Assembly (NCBI RefSeq): GCF_027595985.1
Contig: NC_073304.1
Coordinates: forward strand, 215,046,500-215,110,499
Source of the DNA: Sorex araneus
Lineage: Eukaryota; Chordata; Mammalia; Eulipotyphla; Soricidae
Reading direction: 5' to 3'
Length of the DNA: 64,000 bases
Position numbers and translations under genes: made by a program. Numbering within the stretch: position 1 is the first letter of the stretch; every line of letters starts with the position of its first letter. Shown here piece by piece: positions 40,421 to 50,719 of this stretch. The notes beneath the pieces were generated by a model. That model had not been told where the DNA came from, searched no databases, and saw only the letters and a list, made by a program, of their open reading frames with translations.

Positions 40421-41440
40421 TACCCCTTGGAGGGAGAGCTTAGTGGAGAGTGACGCTGCTGAGGAATAATACACTCCACTGCAAGGAGGTTATGGAGTCT
40501 CCTTCACAAGTGGTTTTTACAAGCACAGGAAATTGTTATCTATCTGAGTTCCTTTGGGTACCATATCATCTGAAATGTACCAAAGGAGGACCAGAAGACA
40601 TAATTTCTTAAAGACACCTATTTCAGTACAAGGGCAATGTAATTCGTGTTTGATATCTGGTTGCCACTGATGCCCTTTTTCCTTTTTCACCAGAGCTGTA
40701 CCAGGGGGGTGATTTGAAGCCCAAGTCCTAATACTAGAGTCTCTGTGTGATTGTATACGAGTGACAGTCACATGGCTAACATGAATACAGACGAGATTCT
40801 GATTCTATCCCGAAAGAGTATTCCTGCTGCAGACCAGCTTTGTCTGCGGCTGCAGGGCAGTTAACTGGGGAATGGAATTGGAGGGGAAGTAACTGATAGT
40901 CCTCAGGGACCAGGTGGATCTCCATTTGTAACCCAAGACTCAGCAAAAGGTACAGCCAGAACAGATTTTATCCTAGGTAGAAAAAATAAGCTTACAAACA
41001 TTGATACATTGTATTAAATCACCTAATGATGTTAATATTTGAGTCCACTCAAAAGGAAAGATATGGGTGTGATTGTCTACTCACACCCTCAGCAGTTTTT
41101 GACTCCAAAGCTCCATATTCTATAGTCTCTTCACCTTTGATAATAATTTTTTGGGTCATTTGTAGGGGGCCTCCCAAGCAGTGCTTAGGAGACCCACATC
41201 CTCACCAGTGATTCTCAGTCAGCTGTGCTGCTGGTTAGTTGCGAAGGTGGAGGATGCAGTGTCTGGGGCAGTAATGTACCCTGTGACACTTAGGGGTCAT
41301 GTCGTGCAGGGGATTAGACCTAAATACTATGTTATGTCCTACCTAAAAAGTAATCTTTGGACTCAAGGGTGCTTTTACAGCCCCTATACCCAATAATTTC
41401 TATCAGTAACTTTTCAGATGCCAAAGCCCTAACCCCCAAC
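40421..41440. other. Single-copy DNA, no gene seen
   Basis: Possible SINE debris at about 41150-41290 (TTGGGTCATTTGTAGG, CCAAGCAGTGCTTAGGAG) is too eroded to call. No exon is visible. Confidence 0.35.
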
Positions 41441-41444
41441 AAAG

Positions 41445-41645
41445 CCTAAACCCCAACAACCTGAAAACGCTTTAGAAATGCAGATCATTGGGTCCTTCTC
41501 CCAACCTTGCTAACTGGGAGCCTTTAGGGATGGGGTGGGATGGGGGTCGTGTTGTGCCAAGAAATCATCGTATTTTAATCAGCTTTTTAGGTGACAAGCA
41601 CCCACTGAAGTCTGAGAACCAGGCATTTCTGTTTCCAGTGGTCTG
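41445..41645 (+). mobile_element. MER5-like (hAT) fossil
   Basis: GAAATGCAGATCATTGGGTCC ... TGGGGTGGGATGG ... GACAAGCACCCACTGAAGTCTGAGAACCAG is the usual order of a MER5-type element. Confidence 0.6.
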
Positions 41646-41979
41646 TGGGTGAAAACCGCACCCTGCACTTCTGACAGGTCTGCAGCTGGGAGGCTGCTCT
41701 CTGCGGCCCACATTTTGAGTTGCTTAATCTTCAACTCAGTTTGTCGTAACGCTTGAAACGACCGTCAACAGGGCAAAGCCTTCCTGGACCTGAGTGAACT
41801 AGAGTGGAGTCTGAACAAAAGGCGTGAATCGCTAGAGCGATGGGATGTCCTGCTTTTTAATTATGTAACTTTGGACCTCGTCGTTTTGGATGGATTATTT
41901 TGAAATCTAAGAGTTAATACATGCCAGACGCTTAGGACAGAGTCTGGCAAGGATCAAAGCACTGGAGTTTGAGAACTAA

Positions 41980-42330
41980 CTGGAGAAAAGGCGGTTACAG
42001 AACTGCTACTGGGAGGGGTACAGAGGTGTTTGACGGGGAACGCGCCGAGCCAGGCTGCAGGGCTTCATCGCTCCTGTAGGTGGCGCCTCCTCTCGTCGAG
42101 CGTGCACCTGCGTCCCGCAGTGCGTGAGGAAGGCGTTTCTTGGCTCTGTTTAAAATTGTTAGAGTGGGCTCTCCCGCCGTCCGCGGAAACCCGTGTCCAA
42201 GACAGCCAGCTCTGGGGGTCCCAAATTCCTTTCTGGAAAGGCACTGAACCCTTTGCACGCATTGACCCTGTCTCACTGCCCTCAAAGGCCGTTCACCGTG
42301 TCGGAGGGGTCAAAAACCTTCGGACAGATG
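41980..42330. other. CpG-rich block
   Basis: GACGGGGAACGCGCCGAGCC, GTCGAGCGTGCACCTGCGTCCCGC and CTCCCGCCGTCCGCGG give a local CpG density far above the surroundings. The frames open on both strands (41995-42285, 42030-42341) are what CpG-rich DNA gives by chance. No exon is recognised. Confidence 0.55.
42072..42087 (+). promoter_or_regulatory. CTCF-like motif
   Basis: TCCTGTAGGTGGCGCC matches the core of the CTCF consensus (CC..TAGG.GGCGC) at most positions and lies in CpG-rich DNA outside any SINE. Occupancy is inferred, not shown. Confidence 0.4.
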
Positions 42331-42414
42331 CCAGCCGGTGAGCCTGGCAGTGGGAGGATTTCACTCCCTGCACCTGAGCTAGGGAGTTCAGTGGGAGTTT
42401 CTTTCCTGCTCGGT

Positions 42415-42680
42415 TAAAATGACAAATTGGTACATGAGCGCTTAATGAAAGATGCTGGAGACGTCCGTGGAGATCAGAAAAATGGCCTCTCCGAGCTGAC
42501 AGCCAGGCCATCTGCATTCCCGCATTCCTATTAATTCCTTAACAATAAACGACAGGAGCGCCTAGAGGGTTAACAACTTAATTTAATCGCTGGGTTTCCT
42601 TCCTGGAGCGTTGAGAATTAGAAAGGCATTTACAAAGCTATCTGCACACCTGATTTCCCCCCACGTGTGTCCTTTGGGTG
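42415..42680. other. Candidate conserved noncoding block
   Basis: Repeat-free, with GAGCGCTTAATGAAAG, CTATTAATTCCTTAACAATAAACGAC, GGTTAACAACTTAATTTAATCGC and CATTTACAAAGCTATC. CpGs are kept within an AT-rich context, a common look of deeply conserved elements. Confidence 0.45.
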
Positions 42681-42897
42681 GGTGGCACCCAGTCCCCACC
42701 GCTCCCTAGCTGGGTGCTCCTGGAAGATAGACAGACGTCTCTTCCCAGGGTGCTCTAGGGCTCCTTGAACCACGTGATCCGACTCCACCTGTCACAAGAT
42801 TTGGCTTCTCTGCGGTTGTCCAAAGGTTGGATTACTTAATTGTCCTTTGAGGAAGAGTAAAGACCCTATAAAGAGGGTGCTGAAGAAAAGGGGTGCC

Positions 42898-43069
42898 GGG
42901 GCTGGAGCAATAGCACAGCGGGTAGGGCGTTTGCCTTGCACGCGGCCAACCCGGGTTCGATTCCCAGCATCCCATATGGTCCCCTGAGCACCGCCAGGAG
43001 TAATTCCTGAGTGCAGAGCCAGGAGTAACCCCTGTGCAGAGCCAGGTGTGACCCAAAAAGAAAAAAAAA
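42898..43069 (+). mobile_element. Form-A SINE, sense, with 15-bp TSD
   Basis: Among the closest copies to consensus: GGGGCTGGAGCAATAGCACAGCGG, GGTTCGATTCC, A-rich tail. AAGAAAAGGGGTGCC repeats exactly at 42883-42897 and 43070-43084. Likely young. Confidence 0.97.
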
Positions 43070-43084
43070 AAGAAAAGGGGTGCC

Positions 43085-44105
43085 ACTGTTTGAAGTGAAT
43101 TTCTTTCCTTTCCTATGTAAAAATGAAAAGCGGTACAGGGGAGCATCAGTTAGTCTGGGAAGCTGTCTGATTAGGCCTTTCTGGAAGATCAGTACTGTTC
43201 ACTGGAGAGGCCCGATTCTAATTCTAGTCCTCTCATTTTTATGAATAAGGAATTGGAAACCTGTGAATGTTTACTAGTGTGGATAGAGCCATCTATCCAG
43301 GTACTTGGTTCAGTAGTATCAAAGCCTCAAATTCGCATTCACGACTCTTAGCCCCCAAATACGTAGAGTTTGGCAAATAAATTTCACCTTACAGGAATCC
43401 GGTCCCTGGGTGGGAGGGTGCTGCCAGTGCCTGAGGTTTCTCAGAATGTTCAAGCTTCTGGGCGACCGGCTTCCAGGACAATCTGAAGATGTTTTCTATG
43501 GATAGTAGAGAAGGGGCAAAGGTGCCAAGTATTTGCAATCTCTGCACTTTTCTGACTGTTTCCTTTGGGTAAAGATATTTAAAAGCTTCCATTATGATGG
43601 AAATGTTATCTGGGAGGAGTAATGTCTTAAGCCATTATCTGTCATTAACACCTTGGCTAGAATTCATTTAAGAAGTATTGTTAGTTGCCCAGCAGCTACC
43701 TGAGGAAATAGAGTTTTGAATAAGATTGCACCCCAACCCCCACATGGTAAGACCCCTGCCCTGGGGGGGATGTCATGTTCAGCAGCTCAGTGCAGAGAGG
43801 AGCTGGGAAAATGACACTGGCTTTCTATGGAAGGAACTCTGAGGGGGCTGAAGTATGGGGATGAAGTGACCCTTTGTAATGGGTGCTGAGGAGTTGACCC
43901 AGGCCTGCACATACATGGTAAGCTTGTGTGCTACTCCTGAGCGACTTTCTGGACCCTTCCCCAAACAATTTTGCACAATTCTCTCTTGAATTAACTTCAC
44001 GTAATGTGATTTCTACTATTCACACTGTCTGATTCTCACCTTAAAAACAGCTAGACTAGATCAAAGGCTATTAACATTTACATTTAGAATAATTTTTAAA
44101 AAATA
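43085..44105. other. Mostly single-copy DNA
   Basis: A faint antisense SINE scrap at 43850-43955 (GAGTTGACCCAGGCCTGC, CATGGTAAGCTTGTG) is possible. No exon is recognised. Confidence 0.35.
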
Positions 44106-44123
44106 TTTTAAAAACCAACTACA

Positions 44124-44990
44124 GGGAATGCCGACTGGTTCAGCCATTTTGAAAAACAGTATGGACGCTTCTCAAAAAATTAGAAATTGAGCTCCCATTT
44201 GACTCAGCAATACCACTCCTGGGAATATATCTCGGAGATGCAAAAAAGTATAGTAAAAGTGACATCTGCACCTATATGTTCATTGCAGCACTGTTCACAA
44301 TAGTCAGAATCTGGAAAAAACACGAGTGCCCGAGAACAGATGACTGGTTAAAAAAACTTTGGTACAACTACACAATGGAATACTATGCAGCTGTTAGAAA
44401 AGATGAAGTCATGAAATTTGCATATAGGTGGGTCAACATGGAAAGTATCATGTTAAGTGAAATGAGTCAGAAAGAGAGGGACAGACATAGAAAGATTGCA
44501 CTCATCTGTGGAATATAAAGTAACAAAATGGGAGACTAACACCCAAGAATAGTAGAGATAAATACCAAGAGGAGTACTCCACAGCTTGGAAGCTGACCTC
44601 ACATGGTAGGTGAAGAAGCAGCTCTGATAGAGAAGGGATCACCAAGCAAAGGGTGCTAGGCTGGCCCACTAGGGATGGGAGATACGGGCTGAAAATAGAC
44701 TATAGACTGAACATGATGCCTACTTAATACCTCTGTAGCAAACCACAACACCCAAAAAGAGAGAGCGAGCCAATGGGAATGCCCTACCACAGAGGCAGGG
44801 TGGGATGAAGGGGACAGGGTGGGGGTGGTGGGAGGGATGCTGGGACCATTGGTGGTGGAAAATAGGCACTGGTGGAGGGATGGGTACTCGATCTTTGTAT
44901 GACTGAAACGTAAGCACGAAAACCTGTAAGTCTGTAACTTTGTCTCACGATGATTCACTAATAAAAAAAAAGAAAGAAAGAAAAATAAAT
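44124..44990 (+). mobile_element. 5'-truncated LINE-1: ORF2 C-terminus and 3' UTR
   Basis: Same structure and subfamily as the copy at 7322: FDSAIPLLGIYLGDAKKYSK in the first frame, FIAALFTIVRIWKKHECP and YTMEYYAAVRKDEVMKFAYR, then the 3' UTR with GGTGGAGGGATGGGTACTCG and an AAAAAAAAAGAAAGAAAG tail. Candidate TSD AAAAACCAACTACA / AAAAACCACCAACA (44110-44123, 44991-45004) matches at 12 of 14. It lacks the upstream ORF2 domains and cannot be autonomous. Confidence 0.92.
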
Positions 44991-45214
44991 AAAAACCACC
45001 AACATTTTTTCTTGTCCCAAAGCAATTCAATCAAAATATTCAGGAGTGAGACCTGCTCCCACTTCCCCCCAGGCCCTCTCTAAAATATATCCTGGTATTG
45101 GTCATTAGACCAATTCAGTCCATTGCCACACACTAACATATTTGATGTACATATAATTTCAGTTTTTCTGGCACTGTGTAAATGTATCCAGATGTCTTCA
45201 GAGGCAACTATTAA

Positions 45215-45342
45215 GAATATTTATCCAAAAGAGTCTGGTTGGCCAGAATGGATTAAAGAGCTTGATCCTGAATCCATAAGGTACATAGAGGAAAACTCTT
45301 CCTGACACTGAAGCTAAAGGCATCTTGAAGGATGAAACATCC
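45215..45342 (+). mobile_element. LINE-1 ORF2 scrap
   Basis: ATGGATTAAAGAGCTTGATCCTGAATCCATAAGGTACATAGAGGAAAAC lines up with the L1 ORF2 sequence seen antisense at about 63750-63810 (ending YIEENIG there, YIEENSS here), followed by GAAGCTAAAGGCATCTTGAAGGATGAAAC. The 60-codon frame at 45123-45305 is therefore not an exon. Confidence 0.65.
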
Positions 45343-45490
45343 TTGTTTGCTTCGAGGCTACACCTGGCAGTGCTCAGGGCTTAGTCCTGGCTCTACCTAT
45401 GCTTAGGAATCACTCCCATGGGGTTCTGGGTACCATATAGAATGCTGGGGATAGAACCTAGATTGACCATGTGCATGAGAGTCACTGATC
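45343..45490 (-). mobile_element. Older SINE, antisense
   Basis: GAGGCTACACCTGGCAGTGCTCAGGGC and GGGGATAGAACCTAGATTGACC. Confidence 0.7.
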
Positions 45491-45736
45491 TCCTACTTCA
45501 CTTAGAAGTAAAGTAGATCAGTATAACCAACCGTCTCTGAGTACAGCCTTCCTCTTACTGCTCATCAGCTGGAATTGTCCTATGACTGTTTTAAGCTGCA
45601 AGGGAACCTAGGAAGGCAAGGAGTGTGTATGTTGAACCTGATCTATCATGAAGTAGCTCTGCTAGAAAAATGGAAGGCAACTCTTGGCTGAGTTATCAGT
45701 CAAATTTCTGTTAGTGTAGTTGATAAGACATAGAGT

Positions 45737-45993
45737 CACTGTCACTGTCACTGTCACTGTCATCCCTTTGCTCATTGATTTGTTCGAACGGGCACCAGTA
45801 ACGTCTCTCATTGTGAGACTTAATGTTACTGTTTTTGGCATATCCAATACGCCACGGGTAGCTTGCCAGGCTCTGCTGTGCGGGCTCGATACTCTTGGTA
45901 GCTTGCCGGGCTCTCTGAGAGGGGCAGAGGAATTGAACACTGGCCGGTCGTGTGAAAGGCGAATGCCCTACTGCTGTGCTATCACTCCAGCCC
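45737..45993 (-). mobile_element. Form-B SINE, antisense, with 12-bp TSD
   Basis: In sense it ends in four ACAGTG units (GACAGTGACAGTGACAGTG). Body and tRNA head are complete. AAGACATAGAGT repeats exactly at 45725-45736 and 45994-46005. Confidence 0.96.
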
Positions 45994-46019
45994 AAGACAT
46001 AGAGTATAATGAAATATTT

Positions 46020-46200
46020 ATCATAATAGTTAAGGATTTAGGGGAGGGGAATATGGGTCAGGTAGTAAAGTATATTCCTGGCACATGGGAGCTCTGAGTT
46101 CCATCCCCGGCACCACACGGCTCACTGAGTACTGCTAGGTGGTGGTCTTTGAGCCTTATCATGCCTGAACTCGAAACCATCAAACCCATACTCCTGGGGA
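46020..46200 (+). mobile_element. Degenerate SINE, sense
   Basis: GGGGAATATGGGTCAGGTAGTAAAG, GAGTTCCATCCCCGGCACC and GAGTACTGCTAGG. Confidence 0.5.
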
Positions 46201-46589
46201 TTCCCCACCCTCCCCCACTTCTGCTGGTGGGGCCCTTATAATAGAGCTATATGGAAAAAAAAACCAATCAAGGACTTAAGTGTAGCTGCAACTTTATATA
46301 TGACCTTCCTTTATATATCACCAGCTAAAACCCTTTTTATTCATCTCTGCAGTGCTACCTCCTATGACCACATCCTCCTACCTAAGCAGGAAGTGTCAAA
46401 GAAGATCAAAGCCATTTAGATGTGAGTGGTTTTTTATTTTAACTTGCTATGACTATAAAAGTCTTGTGATTTGACTATAAATGTCTTCCTGACCAGCAAA
46501 CTCCTGTCATTGGGGACCTCATTCTTCTGTCCACCTTGCTAACTGGCTTCACCATACGAGACTTTTATCATACTTTGGAGCTCTGGAGA

Positions 46590-46916
46590 GCAGCCATGTT
46601 TTGTCATCGGTGCCTTTATTTCCAGATATCAGGTTCAGATATCAAATGTCATTGACATTTGTAAAGGTTGCCAGTAGATCTTTCCCCCTAACAGAAAAAC
46701 TAGGCATTATATGTCAAAAATGCCTGAATACAGATGTAAAGTTGAATATCTATGAACCAAATGAACAAACCAAATATGAAATTATTGAGATATCAGATAA
46801 GGGGAGCTTCAGCTGGGTTGATCACATCAAACTGGCTTCAGATCAGAGCAAGCTTGATCTTTTCAATTTGGCTTATAGGCTAATACACTTAATATATAAA
46901 GAGTTCTTCCAAGTAT
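46590..46916 (+). other. Unrecognised open frame ending in a SINE
   Basis: A frame open from the ATG at 46601 continues about 105 codons through single-copy AT-rich DNA (residues near 35-60 read ICQKCLNTDVKLNIYEPNEQ), then enters a sense SINE and stops at 47020. I do not recognise the protein. In AT-rich DNA such a length can occur by chance, and no splice or promoter signal supports it. Confidence 0.25.
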
Positions 46917-47099
46917 TGAGCTGGAGACATAGTGAAGGAGATAAATGTGACTATCTGGGCCCTGACCCTGGTTCAAATTCCACATATGTTCTCCTGAGCA
47001 CTGCCAAGGGTGATTCCTGACCATAGAGCCAGGAATAGTCCCTGAGCACCACTGGGTATGGCTTAGCTCCTCCCCTCCTCCCGCACAAAAAAGAAAATA
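46917..47099 (+). mobile_element. Older SINE, sense
   Basis: GAGCTGGAGACATAGTGAAGG, GGTTCAAATTCC, GAGCCAGGAATAGTCCCTGAGC and an A-rich tail. It supplies the last residues of the frame begun at 46601. Confidence 0.78.
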
Positions 47100-47123
47100 T
47101 AAAAGGACAAATACATCCCAAGA

Positions 47124-47283
47124 AGGAATTGAATAAATAGTACAGGGATTAAGGCTCTTGTCTTGCAAGTGGCTAACTCTGGTCCAATCCCCAATGGTTC
47201 CCTGAGCATCACTAGGAGTAAATCCTGAGCACTAGGAATAAACCCTGAATACAGCTGTGTGTGTCCCAACCATACCCCCATAT
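47124..47283 (+). mobile_element. Older SINE, sense
   Basis: GAATTGAATAAATAGTACAGGG, CTGGTCCAATCCCCAATGG, TCACTAGGAGTAAATCCTGAGC. Confidence 0.72.
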
Positions 47284-47343
47284 AGATAATGAGTAGAACT
47301 AGTCATTTACTAAAGGAATAATATACAAGGTTAATAAAAGCAT

Positions 47344-47519
47344 GTTTTTGTTTGTTTGGGGCCACACCTGGCAGTGTCCAGAGCTTACTCCTGGCTCTAT
47401 CTATGTTCAGGGATCACTCCTGGTAAGGTTCTAGGGACCATATGGGATGCTGGGGATAGAACCTAGATTGGCTATATGCATGGCAAATGCCCTACCTGCT
47501 GTACTATTACTCTGGCACC
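47344..47519 (-). mobile_element. Older SINE, antisense, with 11-bp TSD
   Basis: GGGGCCACACCTGGCAGTGTCC through TATTACTCTGGC. AATAAAAGCAT repeats exactly at 47333-47343 and 47520-47530. A GGGGCCACACC-type copy with a still perfect TSD shows that the older layer is not uniformly ancient. Confidence 0.88.
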
Positions 47520-47618
47520 AATAAAAGCATTTTAAGAAGTCTATCTTTACCAATAAATATTAACATGAAATAAAATATATATTATGTAAACTTGTCAAAA
47601 GTTTGACAAGTTGCCAGG

Positions 47619-48020
47619 GCCAGGGAAATGGCTAAAAGGGCTAGAGGGCACACTTGGCATGCAGGAGTTCTATCCCCCAAATACCAATGGGAGCAAGCTC
47701 CAACTCCAGGTGGGAGTAGTCTCTGAGTACCTTTGATACCCTGATACCCAGCATATTAGATAAGATCCATTTGTACAGCCTAGGGAGTTACCTTAAAGAA
47801 CTGCAGCACAGATTTTGCACACAGAGGCCTTGGGCACTGAAGGAGTAAATTCCCCACACTCTCCCACAACATTTCACCCTCTTTCCCCACCCAACACTGC
47901 TTGGTGTGTCCGCCCCCCAACCCCAAACAAAACAAACAACAGAATCAATTTAACAAGGAACTCTTGAGCACAGGATCAGGAGTGGCCCCAAGCAGCACCA
48001 AAAACTGGTTAAAAAATAAA
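47619..48020 (+). mobile_element. Two or more degenerate SINEs, sense
   Basis: GGCCAGGGAAATGGCTAAAAGGG (47619), GGAGTTCTATCCCCCAAATACC and, near 47955-48000, GAGCACAGGATCAGGAGTGGCC. Boundaries cannot be fixed. Confidence 0.45.
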
Positions 48021-48027
48021 ACAGTTC

Positions 48028-48160
48028 AGGGCTGGAGAGGTAGTGCAGGAGTTAGGGCACTTGCCTTGCCAAAGACCAGCCCAGTTGAGTCCCCCACCAC
48101 ATATGGACCCCAGAGGCAGGAGTAAGGCCTGAGTGGCTGGGTATGATTCCAACCCCCCAC
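48028..48160 (+). mobile_element. SINE, sense
   Basis: GGGCTGGAGAGGTAGTGCAGG, GTTGAGTCCCCCACCACATATGG and GCTGGGTATGATTCC. Confidence 0.72.
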
Positions 48161-48269
48161 CCCAATTCAGCACTTGATACCCCGTGCTCATAGTTTCTGT
48201 GCTCCCCCTCCCACTCCCCTCTGTGCAACAGAGACTGGAAAGCTCTTCCATTTCCTAGCTCAGATTCTA

Positions 48270-48440
48270 GATGAGGGTTATGTTTCACTAATTAAATGCA
48301 CTTTGCTGAGCTTGGGATGAAGCTGTCTGTTGCTGTCCTGAAGCCTGAGCCATGATTTCTTTGAATTAGATCCTTTAGATTGCTAAGCCCTCTGGCAAAT
48401 AGGCTTAACAGCAACTAAAATGTGGGCAGAGTTTTAAATG
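48270..48440. other. Candidate conserved noncoding block
   Basis: GTTTCACTAATTAAATGCACTTTGCTGAG, GATTTCTTTGAATTAGATCC and GGCTTAACAGCAACTAAAATG in repeat-free DNA. Confidence 0.35.
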
Positions 48441-48489
48441 AGTTTTTTTTTTTCTTTTTAAAGCCAGGTTCACACATATTTGCTCAAGG

Positions 48490-48605
48490 AGATAAATTAT
48501 TTAGTTCTAATTCTGACTCTGACTTCAGGGTCTTGACCAGGTCCTCTGTATCTTAAGGCCCCAGTTTCCTTATCTCTACAGTGAAGGGGATTTATTAATT
48601 GACTC
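48490..48605 (+). mobile_element. MIR-like fragment
   Basis: TTCTAATTCTGACTCTGACTTC ... CCCAGTTTCCTTATCTCTACAGTG follows MIR. Confidence 0.55.
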
Positions 48606-48961
48606 CAGTCACCCTGGCAGCCTTACCATAGACCAGCAGACACCGTGCAGGCTCCTTTCTCTTTGGGGGAGCCTGTCATATAGATGAGCTCAACCTAGCT
48701 TTAAAGGTTAGTGGGAGAACCTCAGACTCTTGAATCAGATTGAGGTCTATCTCTTGGGTCAGTTGATTTGGCAAGGATGGAGGTGACACATGGGATCAGT
48801 GGAGCTCCGTCTTTTGCTATTTTAGGACTCTTGTATGCAAGTAGGCTGGTGACATGGTTTTGTAAGTCCTTAAAGACCTCCTGCTAATTCTTTCCCCACC
48901 CACGCCCTAAATGCCAGCATAGGGTATTCACAATTAGAAATGGTGCAGAAGAGTCACAGAA

Positions 48962-49636
48962 ATGGGACCTCGAAAGGGGAAGGAAAAGAAGGAAGAACAG
49001 GTCATTAGCCTTGGACCTCAGGTGGCTGAAGGAGAAAATGTGTCTGGTGTCTGCCACATCTTTGCATCCTTTATTTTTTTTATTTTTATTTATTTATTTA
49101 TTTATTTTTGCTTTTTGGGTCACAACCCAGCGATGCTCAGGGGTTACTCCTGGCTTTACACTCAGGAATTACTCTTGGCGGTGCTTGGGGGACCATATGG
49201 GGTGCCGGGGATTGAACCCGGGTCGGCCGCGTGCAAGGCAAACGCCCTACCTGCTGTGCTATTGCTCCGGCATCCATCTTTGCATCCTTTAATGACACTT
49301 TGTCCATGTCACTGATCTTTCTGGCAAGAAAACCATCTGCCGTGTGACTGCAGATGAGATGAAGGTGAAGGTGGACCGAGATGAGTCCTTTCCGTATGCT
49401 GCCATGTTGGCTGCCCAGGATGTGGCCCAGTGGTGCCAGTTGTTGGGCATCACTGCTCTCCGCATCAAACTCTGGGCTACAGGAGGAAATCAGACCAAGA
49501 TTCCTGGACCTGGGGCGCAGTCAGCCCTTAGAGCCCATGCACGCTCAGGAATGAAGATTGGGAGGATCGAGGATGTCACCCCCATCCAATCCGACAGCAC
49601 CTGCAGAAAGGGGGGTCGCCGTGGTCACCATCTGTG
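48962..49636 (+). pseudogene. RPS14: Processed pseudogene of ribosomal protein S14
   Basis: RPS14 is a small-subunit ribosomal protein. Bases 48962-49073 read [20 protein letters not shown] and continue [17 protein letters not shown], the normal N-terminus with a few changes. An antisense form-A SINE (49074-49274) then interrupts it. The remainder (from 49292) encodes [26 protein letters not shown] and the basic end KGGRRG. There are no introns. CACTTTGTCC lacks one T of the run expected in a functional copy, shifting the frame, and one extra codon appears before MKVK. Changes such as HHL at the end and QW/CQ in the middle show relaxed constraint. The RPS14-like 3' UTR follows to about 49690 and ends in a decayed A-rich tail. 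It cannot make a full protein. The identification is from recall of the protein and is confident. Confidence 0.95.
49074..49274 (-). mobile_element. Form-A SINE inside the RPS14 pseudogene
   Basis: Antisense copy with a (TTTA)n-rich tail, GCTTTTTGGGTCACAACC and head TATTGCTCCGGC. CATCTTTGCATCCTTTA repeats exactly at 49057-49073 and 49275-49291. The duplicated bases are RPS14 coding sequence, so this insertion is later than the retrocopy. Confidence 0.97.
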
Positions 49637-49715
49637 AACAGGACCCCTGAGATTATTTTCTGTTACTAAATGGCCTTCATGTAAGCTTAAAAATAAAAGA
49701 AAAGAAACGGTTCAG

Positions 49716-49887
49716 TTTAGGACCCAGTTGATACTACAGTGGTTAGGATATTTACTTTTTACGAGGCAAACCCCAATTCGATCCCTAGCATCCCGTATGA
49801 TGCCCTGAGCACCACCAGGAGTAATTCCTGAGTGCATAGCCAGGTATAATCCCTGAGCATTGCTGGGTATGACCTCTCCAAAACAAA
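49716..49887 (+). mobile_element. Older form-A SINE, sense
   Basis: GGACCCAGTTGATACTACAGTGG, AATTCGATCCCTAGCATCCC and GCTGGGTATGACC. Confidence 0.78.
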
Positions 49888-49948
49888 TGGCTTCTTAAGG
49901 TCAATGAATTGTGCCTGAAGTGAACATAAATAATCAAAGAAGTAACAT

Positions 49949-50127
49949 GAGACAGGAGAGATAGTGCAAGAGATAAGGCACTTGCCCTGCATGCATTGAC
50001 CCAGGTTTGAATCCCCAACCCATACATGGTCCCCTGAGCACCACCAGGGGTCACTCAGGAGTAGTCTCAGAGCCCCGCTGGGTATGGCTCAAAAAATCAA
50101 AACAAAAAAAGAAAGAAAAGAAGAAGC
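49949..50127 (+). mobile_element. Older SINE, sense
   Basis: GAGACAGGAGAGATAGTGC, GGTTTGAATCCCC, CACCAGGGGTCACTCAGG and an A/AAAG-rich tail. Confidence 0.78.
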
Positions 50128-50129
50128 AC

Positions 50130-50555
50130 ATACATATATTAATCTAAATTAACCATACTGGTGCTTATTTCACTTGTGATTAGCTATCAAGTTGTCAATT
50201 TGCTGACTGGAGAAAGAAAGGGAAAATGCATAAACTTTGACTAGAAGAGAGAGTTCTCAAGCTGGACAAGGGAGCAGTGCTCCCTCAGTGCACTAGGAAA
50301 CTTGGGACAGTGTACTGTCAAAGTTTATGCATTCATTTATTCATTCATTTCACTTATTTATTTATCAAGTTCATTCATTTATTCATTCAAATATTTATAA
50401 GCTTTCATTAATTGCTGGGATGCTGGGTACAATATTCGTGTTGTGGCTATATCTAAGAGAGGCAAATAAAGATTAGTCCTTATTCCTATGACAGGTAGAA
50501 AAGTCACTTCGGAGGGAGAAGGCTAAATGTCAGATGGGCAGAAAGCATTATGGAC
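50130..50555. other. Single-copy DNA with (ATTC)n
   Basis: ATTCATTTATTCATTCATTT-type repeats occupy about 50328-50390. The rest is unassigned. Confidence 0.5.
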
Positions 50556-50598
50556 ACACACATATATAATATATATATATAGCATATATATTTATATG
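50555..50598. repeat. (TA)n-rich microsatellite
   Basis: CACATATATAATATATATATATAGCATATATA, forming the distal tail region of the SINE that follows. Confidence 0.85.
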
Positions 50599-50715
50599 TT
50601 TTGGGAGGGCAGGGGTTTTGTGTTCGGGGACCATATACAATGGTGCTGGTCATGAAACCTCTATTGGCCATTTGCAAGGCAAATTGCCTTAACAACTGTA
50701 TTATCTCTCCAACCC
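50597..50715 (-). mobile_element. Truncated SINE, antisense
   Basis: GTTCGGGGACCATATACAATGG, GCAAGGCAAATTGCC and TTATCTCTCCAACCC. Confidence 0.65.
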
Positions 50716-50719
50716 TGCA

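Larger units (their letters stand above)
48936..49715 (+). repeat. Probable TSD pair of the RPS14 retrocopy
   Basis: AGAAATGGTGCAG at 48936-48948 and AGAAACGGTTCAG at 49703-49715 (11 of 13 identical) bracket the cDNA and its A-rich tail (about 49688-49703). If correct, only a short 5' UTR was copied. Confidence 0.5.

Noticed and set aside
45123..45305. Possible exon with AG/GT-like borders
   Set aside because: Its second half matches L1 ORF2 seen at the right end of the window, so it is an L1 scrap.
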